Below, in pieces: positions 34,923-44,900 of a stretch of 64,000 bases of DNA. The DNA lies in assembly GCF_012641335.1 (NCBI RefSeq), contig NZ_JABAID010000011.1, positions 1 to 64,000 on the forward strand, read 5' to 3'. Source of the DNA: Novosphingobium sp. ERN07. GTDB taxonomy: Bacteria > Pseudomonadota > Alphaproteobacteria > Sphingomonadales > Sphingomonadaceae. Numbering within the stretch: the stretch's first letter is position 1; each line of letters starts with the position of its first letter. Position numbers and translations under genes: made by a program. The notes beneath the pieces were generated by a model that worked only from the letters and a program-made list of their open reading frames with translations, made no database searches and was not told the origin of the DNA.

Positions 34923-35404
34923 GGGCCTGGCCCGCGCTCGACGAACCACGATTGCCCGAGCTCGAAATCCGGGCTGGCCGATACGACCGGGCCATCGGGC
35001 GCTTCGCTGACATAGGGCGAAACGAGGTCCTTGCGGCTAACCCCGGCCCGGCTGAGCCAGGCGGCAGTGCGACCGCGGGCCTTGAGGATCGTCAGCAGCC
35101 AATCCATCGCCTCGGCCATCTCGACCACCCCGCGCCCGGCGAGGCAGTAATAGATCGCCCGCTGGAAATCATCGCACTGCGCGGCAAGGATGCCGGCGAG
35201 CTTCGCTCGTCCGCAGGGCGCATTTTCATGCACCAGCGACACTGCCTCGCGCAGTTCCCGGACCGACAGGTAGGCGTCATCCACGCCGACCCCGATGCAC
35301 AGCGCCGCGATCGCCCGGCGCACCGGCGGCAGGTTCTCGTCGCACGACGCATCGCGGAGGCCAATGTCGAGATCGAAATGGTCGAGGTGGCTGGGTGAGG
35401 GCAT
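34916..35404 (-). CDS. Hypothetical protein
   Basis: This 162-residue protein is mostly helical: VRRAIAALCIGVGVDDAYLSVRELREAVSLV, then LAAQCDDFQRAIYYCLAGRG, and a C-terminal SWFVERGPGPY. AAAGGATC precedes the ATG. It is the only minus-strand gene in this part of the backbone and overlaps the preceding plus-strand gene by 7 nt. Family not recognised. Confidence 0.6.
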   Translation of the reverse strand: MPSPSHLDHFDLDIGLRDASCDENLPPVRRAIAALCIGVGVDDAYLSVRELREAVSLVHENAPCGRAKLAGILAAQCDDFQRAIYYCLAGRGVVEMAEAMDWLLTILKARGRTAAWLSRAGVSRKDLVSPYVSEAPDGPVVSASPDFELGQSWFVERGPGPY

Positions 35405-35463
35405 GGCGAGATCCTTTCCTAAAGAACGTAGCGTGAACGCTCAGACCCCGTCAACCGGACAAC

Positions 35464-35478
35464 GGAGGGGAGGGGGCA
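35464..35478 (+). repeat. Purine-rich leader element, left of island 2
   Basis: GGAGGGGAGGGGGCA, upstream of the DUF3768 gene. Its nearest partner on the other side of island 2 is at 51713. Confidence 0.5.
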
Positions 35479-35512
35479 CTCGGCGGGGGATCAATCTTGA
35501 AAGGAAGAACCG

Positions 35513-35920
35513 ATGATCTCGCATGCTCAATCCACGCCTGTCGCTGTCGACCACACTGCCGAGATCGCCCGGCTCAATGACGCGGCCCGCGCAGGCTCGC
35601 TGCCTACTTCGCGTACTGTGTTCACCCGGGCGCTGACCGACATCCTTGCTGGCGACGCCGAGGACCCCGGCACTCGCCAAGCCAGTCTGATGCTGGGTCA
35701 GGCGGCGCTGCGCAGGCTTATCAACGAAACACCGATCGAGCCGGGAAACGACCCTCACGGCGAGCGCGATTTTGGCGCGGTCGAGTTCCAGGGGCACAAG
35801 ATCTTCTGGAAGGTCGATGTCTACGCCAACGACGGGACGTTCTCCTGGGGGTCGGAGACGCCGTGGGACGGGGAGCAAAGCTTCCGCGTGGTCACGATCA
35901 TGCTGGCAAGCGATTGGTGA
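35513..35920 (+). CDS. DUF3768 protein
   Basis: This 135-residue protein has the DUF3768 core near its C-terminus: NDPHGERDFGAVEFQGHKIFWKVDVYA, then FRVVTIMLASDW. These are small proteins common on rhizobial and sphingomonad plasmids, with no known activity. AAGGAAG lies before the ATG. The start region ACCGATGATCTCG (35509-35521) matches 13 bases of the origin iteron. Confidence 0.78.
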   Translation: MISHAQSTPVAVDHTAEIARLNDAARAGSLPTSRTVFTRALTDILAGDAEDPGTRQASLMLGQAALRRLINETPIEPGNDPHGERDFGAVEFQGHKIFWKVDVYANDGTFSWGSETPWDGEQSFRVVTIMLASDW

Positions 35921-35924
35921 GGCG

Positions 35925-36248
35925 ATGAGCCGGTATTCTTTGAAGCCGTATCCGCATCGAACTGACGTGTTCGAGGTGGCGGTCGGGTGGGATGCACATT
36001 TCGTCACTTATTTCGCCATTGTATTCGCGGGGCCTGAATCTGCTGGCGAGCTAAGAATTGCCGCTTGGCGAGGGGCGCGACCGAATGAACTCAGGAACAC
36101 TGCAGCGCTCGAAGTGGCAATCTCCGAATTCGCAAACCTGCCACCACATCTGACGAAGCGGCTAGATGCAGATAGACTCATTCGCCATTCGGCTACTGGT
36201 ACGCGCCTTGGCAAGATAATGGATACTTTTCTGGGGCATGGATATTAG
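35925..36248 (+). CDS. Hypothetical protein at left edge of island 2
   Basis: This protein has 107 residues from ATG 35925, 4 nt after the DUF3768 stop. It contains FEVAVGWDAHFVTYFAIVFAGPE and EFANLPPHLTKRLDADRLI. Its AT content is higher than that of the backbone genes before it, so the transfer boundary may lie inside or just before it. Not recognised. Confidence 0.55.
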   Translation: MSRYSLKPYPHRTDVFEVAVGWDAHFVTYFAIVFAGPESAGELRIAAWRGARPNELRNTAALEVAISEFANLPPHLTKRLDADRLIRHSATGTRLGKIMDTFLGHGY

Positions 36249-36364
36249 ATCACAAGGCCTCTCAGCCAACGGTCACACCCGCGCCTTCATCTGGCAATTA
36301 GGTTCGGCCTCATTTGGTGCAGGTTCGCCCACTCAGATGCGCCTGCACATCGTTTCGAGAGAGA

Positions 36365-37822
36365 ATGGATATGTCTCGTGCCCACACAAAGGTCGTCGCT
36401 AAGCAAAACAGATATGCCGCCCGGTCACGCGCCCGAAATACCGATCTGATCGTTCCAGAGGCATTTGTTAGAGGTATTCGGCATTTAGGGTACCAAACTA
36501 ACGTCGAAGCCCTTGCGGAACTCGTAGATAACTCGATTCAAGCTTATGCGGAGTCGATCGACATTGTTTTTTCATTTCAAGATGCGGACGGGGAGCGGAA
36601 GCCAAGCCAGATTGCCATTATTGATGACGGCCACGGTATGGACCCTGCTATGATGCGGATTGCTCTGCTGTGGGGTGGCACTCACCGTGAGAATGATCGC
36701 GACGGTTTGGGTCGGTTCGGCTATGGCTTACCTTGTGCCGCAGTTAGCATCGGCCGGCGCTTTACAATATATTCCAAGACCAAAGGCCACCGCCTTCATG
36801 CGGTGAAACTTGACGTGGACGCCATCGTATCTGGCAATGCTATATCGAGCCGCAAAATAGCAATTCCGGCTGCTCAGCCTGCCATCCTTCCGCCTTTCCT
36901 CCGCCGGGCCATTCGGCAAGCACATCCCACCGGCTGGCGAGCAGGTACCATCATTGTAATCGACTACTTAGACCGACTCGACTGGTCGACCACCTCCGGC
37001 CTGAAGCGCAACCTGATCCGACGCTTTGGCGTGACCTATCACAAGCTGCTGTCGGCCACCCGACTTACCATCGACGGAACTGCGGTGCGCCCCATCGACC
37101 CCCTATTTCTCAATCCGGATGCCGAACTCTTTGACCTTGATGAAGACAGGGCGATTGCACTCGACCCGGTAAGCTTCAAACTGCACACGCCGGAAGGACG
37201 CATCGGGGAGGTGGTTCTGCGTTATGCATGGATTCCACCGAGTTTCGCAGCCACCGACAAGAGCCGCGATGCCGTGGGGATGAATGCAAATGCCAGATTT
37301 CCCATTATCAAGCAGTATCACGGAGTTCTATTCAGTCGAAATGGTCGCCTGCTTGCCGTTCAGCCACGAACGCCCTGGACGATTTTCATGAACAACGACC
37401 GCTACATCCGCGTGGAGGTCGAGTTCTCTGCCGCCCTCGACGAGGCATTCGGAGTTACCACCTCCAAGCAACAGGTATCCATCACCCCTGAAATGTGGGA
37501 TCACCTTCGAGTCGCCGGCCTCAACAAGGCGATCGAACACCTGCGGACTAAGGTCAGAGAGGCAAAAAGCGAACGTTTGGCTCAAGAGCCACTCGCCGCA
37601 CCCCCATCGACCCGAATCACTCCTCGGACGGGAATCTCCCGCACGGCCGGAATACCGCGCGGCATCACTCCAGCCCACGCACTCGACATCCTGCTTGACG
37701 AAATAGACTGCCGCTCATCGGCTTCGACGCCCGCGGTGCGGGCGGCTTACCGCAGCCTGTTGAACGGGTGGTTGGAGCGCATGGGCTCCTTAGCCTCCAC
37801 ATCGGCTCAATCACGCACCTGA
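36365..37822 (+). CDS. MORC-like GHKL ATPase, candidate defence gene
   Basis: This protein has 485 residues from ATG 36365 (GAGAGA upstream); longer in-frame starts exist. It has a clear GHKL ATPase: N-box ALAELVDNSIQAY (E52, N56), G1 IIDDGHGMD (about 85-93), G2 RDGLGRFGYGLPCAAVSIG (about 112-130). The middle (YHGVLFSRNGRLL, MNNDRYIRVEVEFSAALDEAFGV) resembles the second domain of MORC/Hsp90-like ATPases. It sits 76 bp before the DruA-like gene on the same strand and is AT-richer than the backbone, so it travels with the defence island. Confidence 0.75.
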   Translation: MDMSRAHTKVVAKQNRYAARSRARNTDLIVPEAFVRGIRHLGYQTNVEALAELVDNSIQAYAESIDIVFSFQDADGERKPSQIAIIDDGHGMDPAMMRIALLWGGTHRENDRDGLGRFGYGLPCAAVSIGRRFTIYSKTKGHRLHAVKLDVDAIVSGNAISSRKIAIPAAQPAILPPFLRRAIRQAHPTGWRAGTIIVIDYLDRLDWSTTSGLKRNLIRRFGVTYHKLLSATRLTIDGTAVRPIDPLFLNPDAELFDLDEDRAIALDPVSFKLHTPEGRIGEVVLRYAWIPPSFAATDKSRDAVGMNANARFPIIKQYHGVLFSRNGRLLAVQPRTPWTIFMNNDRYIRVEVEFSAALDEAFGVTTSKQQVSITPEMWDHLRVAGLNKAIEHLRTKVREAKSERLAQEPLAAPPSTRITPRTGISRTAGIPRGITPAHALDILLDEIDCRSSASTPAVRAAYRSLLNGWLERMGSLASTSAQSRT

Positions 37823-37898
37823 TTGGGGTATACTAGCTAGCGTCGGCCACCAGGAATTGGCATTGCTTTAGTGGGGCTATGATCGGAAGGGGGTGTCA

Positions 37899-39914
37899 AT
37901 GAGCAAGAGTGACAAAAAGCCCCGCCAAGCACGCCGATTCGAGCCTTATCTCAATCCGAGCGAGCGTGAAGAACTGCATGGCCTGCTCGATTTCATCGGG
38001 CCAGCGCCGCTGCAGTTTGCAGATAGTCTGCGCAACCTCGCGAGAAATTATATCGACGACGGAGAGGGCACTAAGCTCAGGGCAATCTGCCTCTTGTTCG
38101 CGGACCTCTTCGATCAAGGTTGGCAAGTATCCCTCAAAAAGGGGGCCTTATTGTGCGAACCCCCAAGCATTGACCGAGACGGAGACCAGACCGTCGAAGA
38201 CGTCAAAGTGCGTATCCGAACTGCCCTGCAGGCGTCCCGCCGCCGTCAACTCGAAGAGCCTTCAGTTCGTACCTTTATACAAAGGATGGAACGTAGAACA
38301 CTCCGGCCCGAGGGGCGGAGTTCTGTGCTTGACCTGATAGACTGCGGCGACGAACTGGCCACAGCATTGGAGCGGATTGCCTCAATCCCCGAGCAGGAAC
38401 GAGATGCAGCACTCGCTGGCGTTGTCGACCCGGTAATCGAGATCTGCCATGCTGGCCGTCGATGCGCTAATACTGGCCTGCCGCTGAACGACATCTGGCG
38501 CTATTTCCGACACACTTGGGCACACGAATACCGTCCGATCCCCGGACGACAGCTACTTGTCCTCGTGCGAAACGCCGCACGTCCCAACCGGCCGGTGATG
38601 GGCATCGCCATGCTCGCGAGCCCGGTAATGCGGCTCAGCGCCCGCGACACATGGATTGGATGGCTTCGCGGCGCGATGGAGGAAAAGCTCCATTCCGGCA
38701 CCTGGGATGCACACAGCCTTGCACATGCGATGACCGAGAGACTGGACGCATCCATTTCCTACGTTCGTTGGGATGACCTCGTCACTCCTGATGAGATTGA
38801 GAACCCCGTCGAAAACACGGTGCTGCGACTTGAACAAAAGGCGTCTGGGGCAGCGTATGCAAGAGAGCTTGAACTGCGCGCTCACTACGCAGCCAGCAGA
38901 CAAAGCGACGGCCGGGTACCGCCAATGCGCGGCGCCGTAAAAGCCGACGATCCTGCAACGGACTGGCGCGCAGCGTCAGAAGATCTTCTGTTCGTCCGCA
39001 AGCGTGCCGAACTTCTCGCCCAACTCCTCTCGGCCAAACAGACGTTTCGGGCCGCCGAACTTCTCACCAAGCCCGAGACGGCACTGTCACAATTGCTCGA
39101 AGCGAAGAGTGGGCAACGGGCGATCGACATTGTTCTGACCGAGTTTCGAAAAGCTGGGCTATCGAGCCGCGTGGTCGACGTGAGCATCTGTGGTGCCGTT
39201 GCTCCGTACAATGAGCTTCTTGGTGGCAAACTCGTGGCACTCCTTCTCGCGTCCAAGGAAGTGCGTGATCATTACGCCGAGCGATATGGCGGTCAGGTGA
39301 GCGTTATCGCGTCGCAAATGGCGGGCCGTGCGGTTTCTAAGCCGGCCGATCTGCGGGTCCTTACCACTACGAGCCTCTACGGCGTCGGGTCGAGCCAATA
39401 CAACAGGCTCGTCTTGCGGGCCACCGACCATGCAGGCCTCGACCACGACCTGCGGTGGGACTCGATTGGCAAGAGCAAGACCGGAGGCTTTGGCACGCTG
39501 CATCTCGGCGCGGACACTGCGCATGCCTTGCGTCAGATGGCGCAGAGCGTGCACACCTCGCGCCGGATCAACAATCGCTTCGGTGAGGGAACAAGTCCTC
39601 GCCTCCGTCAAATCAGGGAAGGTCTCGAGGCGCTTGGCGTCGAAAGCGACTCCATCCTACACCACAATACCCCCCGCCTCTTTTACGCATGCGAACTCGG
39701 CTCGAATTCTCGAAACTCGCTTATGGGCATGGAAGGCGACGAATTTCACGCTGCGTCGGCCTCCTCAATTGCCGCGGCCTGGAGAAGCCGCTGGCTCAAT
39801 AGCCGCACCCGGCGGCCAGAGACCCTTGCGGCACTAAGCTCGCTGGGACCGGCGACCGTCCAGCGCGCCCTCCAAGTGCGCGAGGACGACCTTTTGGCGG
39901 AGCCGACTGACTAG
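37899..39914 (+). CDS. DruA-like DUF4338 protein
   Basis: This protein has 671 residues from ATG 37899 (GGAAGGGGG upstream). It shows the DUF4338 signature of the Druantia protein DruA: PGRQLLVLVRNAARPNRPVMG (about 215-235), RDTWIGW (about 249), YNELLGGKLVALLLASKEV (about 435), YGGQVSVIASQMAGR, and TTSLYGVGSSQYNRL (about 490). It is longer than a minimal DUF4338 domain, with an extra N-terminal 200 residues. In Druantia type I, druA is encoded with a large DUF1998 helicase, and one lies 2 kb downstream here, but on the opposite strand. DUF4338 proteins also occur alone, so membership of the system is inferred. Confidence 0.72.
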   Translation: MSKSDKKPRQARRFEPYLNPSEREELHGLLDFIGPAPLQFADSLRNLARNYIDDGEGTKLRAICLLFADLFDQGWQVSLKKGALLCEPPSIDRDGDQTVEDVKVRIRTALQASRRRQLEEPSVRTFIQRMERRTLRPEGRSSVLDLIDCGDELATALERIASIPEQERDAALAGVVDPVIEICHAGRRCANTGLPLNDIWRYFRHTWAHEYRPIPGRQLLVLVRNAARPNRPVMGIAMLASPVMRLSARDTWIGWLRGAMEEKLHSGTWDAHSLAHAMTERLDASISYVRWDDLVTPDEIENPVENTVLRLEQKASGAAYARELELRAHYAASRQSDGRVPPMRGAVKADDPATDWRAASEDLLFVRKRAELLAQLLSAKQTFRAAELLTKPETALSQLLEAKSGQRAIDIVLTEFRKAGLSSRVVDVSICGAVAPYNELLGGKLVALLLASKEVRDHYAERYGGQVSVIASQMAGRAVSKPADLRVLTTTSLYGVGSSQYNRLVLRATDHAGLDHDLRWDSIGKSKTGGFGTLHLGADTAHALRQMAQSVHTSRRINNRFGEGTSPRLRQIREGLEALGVESDSILHHNTPRLFYACELGSNSRNSLMGMEGDEFHAASASSIAAAWRSRWLNSRTRRPETLAALSSLGPATVQRALQVREDDLLAEPTD

Positions 39915-39925
39915 CGCCGCAGAAG

Positions 39926-41902
39926 CTAAAGTTCGATCCAGTCTACGAAGTCGGGATGCCGGTCGGCGACACGTCGAAGGACGCTGCGTAAAGGGCCGGA
40001 AGCTGGCCCGATGCTGATCACCAAGGTGTCAATCGCTCGGGTAAGCGGGATCATGATCCATCGCGCCGCGTGGCGGGCGGCCGCTTCCTCGCGGGTCTCG
40101 ATCAACGGATCGTAATCGTGACCTTCCACTTCCCATTGGCGAAATTTGTAGTCCCACAATTGATCGAGGCTGTAGTTTATCACTGACCACCCCTCTAGGC
40201 CCCGACACGAATCGTATTGGACGAAACGGAGTTCTTCACGGTCGGTGGGATAGGCCTCCCGGACATCTCGAGCCGTACCGTCCCATACCTTGCCGCCTAT
40301 CCCGACATAAGCATCAGCCGGCTCGCTCCTGGGTCCGGAGGTTCTCTTAACGATCGCGCCGGGCGGCACACAGGCCAGCATGTCTACAGGGAAGTTACCC
40401 AGCTTGCGGGCTTCCACAACTAGTTCGGCGAGGCGATCAGGCTGTGCCGCAAGATCGCCATCGTAGATGATCACCCTTCCACCGCCTGCGTCGGTATTAG
40501 GCTCAAGGTCCCAATCCTCAAGTCCGAGACGCATCGCAACGTCGGCCGCGAACGAGGCCACGTTTGCCTTCATGCGCAGGCACTTCTTCAAGCGGCGGGT
40601 TCGGGACTCCACTTTCGATAGATCCAGCGTCCAGTCGGCCACCGAATCCCGAACATATTGGTCGATGCCGTCAGATACGACGAGGCGCGTCGGACCATAT
40701 ACGGCCTTCAGAATGGCAATTTCGTCTCCCGGCCAATCCTGCCCTTCATCGACGAATACTAGGTCCCAGTCGAACTCGGTCGCGTCAGTGCGCATTATCG
40801 CGCCAAGATCGTCGGAAGTGACCGCTCCGCTTCGCAGGTAGTTGAGCAAAGATTCCTTGTGCGCATCGTAGTCATCGAGGAACCCGTCATAGCAATCGAT
40901 AACGCCGAGCTTGAGCATCAACCGGCCAATGAACCCATGGACAGTCTCGATCGCCACGCCGCCCGCCTCAACGCTGCGTGGGACGCCGAGCAAAGACATG
41001 GTGCGCCGCATGTCCGCCACGAGCGCCTTGTTGAACGTCAGGACGAGCGATCGTTGACCCGATTGGTCGAATGCTCGGTAAGCCATCTGCAACAAGATCA
41101 CCGTCTTCCCGACGCCGCCTCGCCCCTTCAGCAGCACCTGGCGCTCACCGAGATCATCAAGCCAAACGTCAGGTAAGGCTGACTTTGCGATAAGGTCCAT
41201 GCGCCGGCGATCTAGCGGTGTAGGTTCTAGAGTTGCGAAGAGCGGCGAGTTCTCCGCGAGCAGTCGACCAAAAGCATCTTCGCTTCCGTATGACAGCGTC
41301 ACCCTTCTATCGGGTTCGCGCGGTCCCGCTACCTGGCCAAGGACATTTAGCAATCGCTCGAAGCTTGTATCGCTTGCGATGCAAACGTGCGGCCGCGACG
41401 GCAGGTCGCGCTCCTTCAGGCCAGTGAATAGAACGAGGTTTTGAACATGGACATGGTCCAAGCCAAAACGATCGAGCCATTTCTTGAACTCGAACATCTG
41501 CGTTCGGTTCTTCTCGGTGACGCATTCCCAGGACTCGACCCCATTCCGCACGTACCGCACAAAGCCCGCCGTGTTTTCGAACCGCACGCCTGTTGCATCG
41601 TGAGACTTCACCTCAACGACCAGCGCAAAGTTGCGCACCCGTGCCGCCTTCGGCGTAAACGCCTCGCCCTCTCGGGCGAAGAACTTCCACTCCGGATCGA
41701 AGTCACGCGCCGTCTCAAATGAGGCGATCACAACCAGATCGAGGTCTTCGAGCTTCTGCCCATGCATCTTCAAACCAACGAAAATCCGGACCGTGTCGGT
41801 CCGGCTTCGCGCCAGGTCTGGCCAAAGATCAATTATGCGTCTTTCAAGGCGCTTGGCGGCAGCATACTCGTCGCCCTCCGCAACACCGGTAATCTCGATC
41901 AC
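39926..41902 (-). CDS. SF1 helicase with nuclease-like N-terminus
   Basis: This 658-residue protein begins with about 200 residues that look like a NERD/PD-(D/E)XK nuclease (LDLVVIASFETARDFDP, then FALVVEVKSHDATGVRF, with Asp, Glu and Lys at suitable spacing). The C-terminal part is a UvrD/DUF2075-like helicase: Walker A KGRGGVGKTVILL (about 265), Walker B LVFVDEGQDWPGDE (about 400), and a C-terminal RGLEGWSVINYSLD. Its stop is 12 nt from the DruA-like stop, tail to tail. It lies just downstream of the DruE-like gene in the same direction and probably shares its transcript. Confidence 0.72.
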   Translation of the reverse strand: MIEITGVAEGDEYAAAKRLERRIIDLWPDLARSRTDTVRIFVGLKMHGQKLEDLDLVVIASFETARDFDPEWKFFAREGEAFTPKAARVRNFALVVEVKSHDATGVRFENTAGFVRYVRNGVESWECVTEKNRTQMFEFKKWLDRFGLDHVHVQNLVLFTGLKERDLPSRPHVCIASDTSFERLLNVLGQVAGPREPDRRVTLSYGSEDAFGRLLAENSPLFATLEPTPLDRRRMDLIAKSALPDVWLDDLGERQVLLKGRGGVGKTVILLQMAYRAFDQSGQRSLVLTFNKALVADMRRTMSLLGVPRSVEAGGVAIETVHGFIGRLMLKLGVIDCYDGFLDDYDAHKESLLNYLRSGAVTSDDLGAIMRTDATEFDWDLVFVDEGQDWPGDEIAILKAVYGPTRLVVSDGIDQYVRDSVADWTLDLSKVESRTRRLKKCLRMKANVASFAADVAMRLGLEDWDLEPNTDAGGGRVIIYDGDLAAQPDRLAELVVEARKLGNFPVDMLACVPPGAIVKRTSGPRSEPADAYVGIGGKVWDGTARDVREAYPTDREELRFVQYDSCRGLEGWSVINYSLDQLWDYKFRQWEVEGHDYDPLIETREEAAARHAARWIMIPLTRAIDTLVISIGPASGPLRSVLRRVADRHPDFVDWIEL

Positions 41903-41939
41903 GCGCCGCCCCCGTGCGCCTTCACACCATCGGCGATCT

Positions 41940-44900
41940 TCATATCAGCACGCGTTCCTCAACGATCCGCGTGGCCGTTGGAAGGTTTCCGCGCACAAGC
42001 AACTCATTGATCGGTATGACCTCGCCGTCCCACTTTTCTCGCATTTCCGCAATACGGGGGTCAGATGGGTGCTCGTCTGTCAACGGCCCCGCCAGTGCAA
42101 TGACCGCCTGGGATCCATCCGAACGCGTGGCGAGGATTGGAACCACAACGTCGCCCATCCCGGGCACGCTCAAGATAGCGCCACGCTCGTAGGTGACGCC
42201 GCCCTCGGAGTTCCGTTCGAGGTCAAGCATCAAGACTTTTGTCGAAGCCTCGACGCGATCGGCGGAGAAAGGCTGCATGGAGTCCGTCAGGAGAAATTCG
42301 ACGAGCTCCGCACCGACATGCCGGTCCAACAGGCCATGCTCGAACTTGTTTTTGAAGCTCCGCAGGCACCGATAGCACGAGGAATCGCAATTCTCGCGGC
42401 AGGTTTTCATGATCGTCAGAGCCCGCTGGAACAATTCCGCTCCGCGGTCGGCCAATTGACGGGAAAAGCCCGCACCACCAGGAAGGGTATCGTAGAGGAA
42501 TATCTCCGCTTCCAGCCCCACCTTTCCGGCTTGGGTCAGTGCTGGACGATACTCCGCCATCAGTTCTCCAGGTTCGACTTCAAGAATAGCGCAAGCCGCC
42601 TTTGCAAGTGCTTCGCTTACCGTTCTGAGCGCGACGTCGGTCGGGAAATAGCCGGGCTTGAGCTTCAAAGGCGCGTCAACCCGGATGGAAAACAGCGCGA
42701 TGTCAGTAATGAAATCGGTCCCGAGCACGATGTGCCGCGACGTGCGGTTTCCCGGACAGGTCGGATCCTTATGCGGAAAGGGCTTCAGATGCGGATTGAA
42801 GATAGATGCCGTCCCTTCCGCTGAGGACTCAATCAACCCGCAAAGCGTGCAATAGTTATAGCCTTCCTGCTTGGGGCCAGTGTTGGAAACAAGGAGGTGT
42901 TGCCTGATGGGCATCACCCGGAGTCGATCATTCACCTGAATCCATTTCTCCTCCGGCGCGGGAGTTGGCATTTCTAGCTTGGCCCGCGTCGCATAGCTGG
43001 TTTCTGGCATATCGTCGGGAGAGGTAACCTCCTCCAGTCCAATCGGGTGAGCAAACCCGGGTGGCCGAAGCCAATAGCGTGCAGGCCCGAACGTGCCGGG
43101 CGATTCACAAGCATGGCAGTCCGCGACGTGGTTGTGGTCAAGGCCGACATCGATTTTCACCGTTTCGGCAAAGCCACACTCGCTGCATTCCCGATATAGT
43201 CGGCGGTTCTGCCAAGCGGCAAACCTGTCCTCCGACATCGGCGAGTAGATCGCAGCTGACGTGTAGCATTTGCCCGAAATCCAGACCTGCTTCCCTGGCG
43301 CATACTGCGACAATGCGACCGGTAGGCCCTGTGAGGGCGCAAACTTCATAATGGGGCGGAATTCGGTTGATCGCTCCTTGTCAAACACGTTGAAGGTCGC
43401 AACGTCGGTCGGGAAGGCATATCGTGGCAACACACCCTTGTAGAGCAGCCGATCGAGCAGAGTACCCGTCAGAGCTTTCTCTGGAGGGGCCTCCTCTCCC
43501 ACTTCGTCTTGAACTTCGCAGCCGTCATCATCAGGGTCGTCATCGGCCTTCTCGAGCCGTTCACCTTCGACTGCATCGTTGGCGATTGCCTTATCGACTT
43601 CCGAAGCGCAGTCTTCGACCATCTCGTCGAGCACAGCCTCTCGCAACTCGCCTGCCAGTTCCTCCGGGATCCAGGATGCCACACGCTCGCGAAGTTCGCC
43701 CTCGTTCGCCTCAAGCCATGCCTTGAAGTCCCCAGCGTTCAGAACCGCTCCGGTCGACTTGAAATCCTCAACCGACCCGAGAACCGAAAAAAGGTCCGGG
43801 CTTGAGTTGGGATCGAAGGCAGGTAGCCGTACTTGGTGGTAGGCCTGCAGCAGAAAGGCGCGGATGTGCCGCTTCACGATGTCAGGGTTATCTAGCGTCA
43901 GTCTGGGATCGATAACCTTTCCCGAGATCATTTCCTTCGGTTCACTAAAATAGTGCTCATCGTGGCTGTCGGCACTGCCGAATGCGACGACCGTAGCAAC
44001 GGCATTACCGCGACGGCCGGCACGGCCAGCGCGCTGCTGATAGTTCGCGCGCCCCGGGGGCATGTTGCGTAGCGCCACACCCGACAAGGCACCGATGTCG
44101 ATACCGACTTCCATCGTGGTCGTGCTCGACAGCACGTCAATCGCCGTATTCTGACCGGCGGAAACGCCCCAGTCGAGTTCGACATCCTGGAACAGGAGTT
44201 CGTTTTCCTCGGCCTTTGAGAAGACATCATCACTTTGCGGCGCGTTTAATTGAGCGGTGTGCTCTGCTGCGATTAGTGCCATTGGCACTTCCCTCGGTGT
44301 ACCCAGGGTGCCAAGCACCGGGCTGCGGTAATAGCCCTTCCGCGCGACAAAAACGCTGTCCTCCATGGGATTCAGTTCGACTACCGCCGTGCTTCCGCAG
44401 TCGAGGCAATGCGGAATAGTGCGTACCGGCCGGTGAACCGACTTACAGTCGGTGCACCGTCGCCAAGCGCCCTCCAGTTCCAGCGAAAGGTACTGCCCCA
44501 TAAGGCGTCGGGCACCGCCACCCTGATCCTGGGTGAATATTTCTAGCAACGCCTTGGTCCAGACCTTGAAAGCCTTGCGGGCGGCAGGATCCTTCAGCAC
44601 GGTGTCCATCGCCTTGAAGGTGCCTTTGCGCGAGTTTACGCTGGTCCCTCGTCCCCGCGGCCGCTTGTACCAAGTGCTAGGCATAGCATTCAGCCAAAAA
44701 CCAACGGGCCTCCAGCAACGCAGCCACGTGCGAGCCAGGGCGACTTTGTCATCGTCACTCTCGGCGACGCCGGGGATGTTTGGTAGAGCGTGCAGATCCT
44801 TGGTTTTGTTGGCACGTTCGCGGATCGAAGCCAGCGCAAGCGCCTCGAGCCCAAGGTATCGGTCTTGGACGGTCTTTACGATATCGTCGAGCAACGCAGC

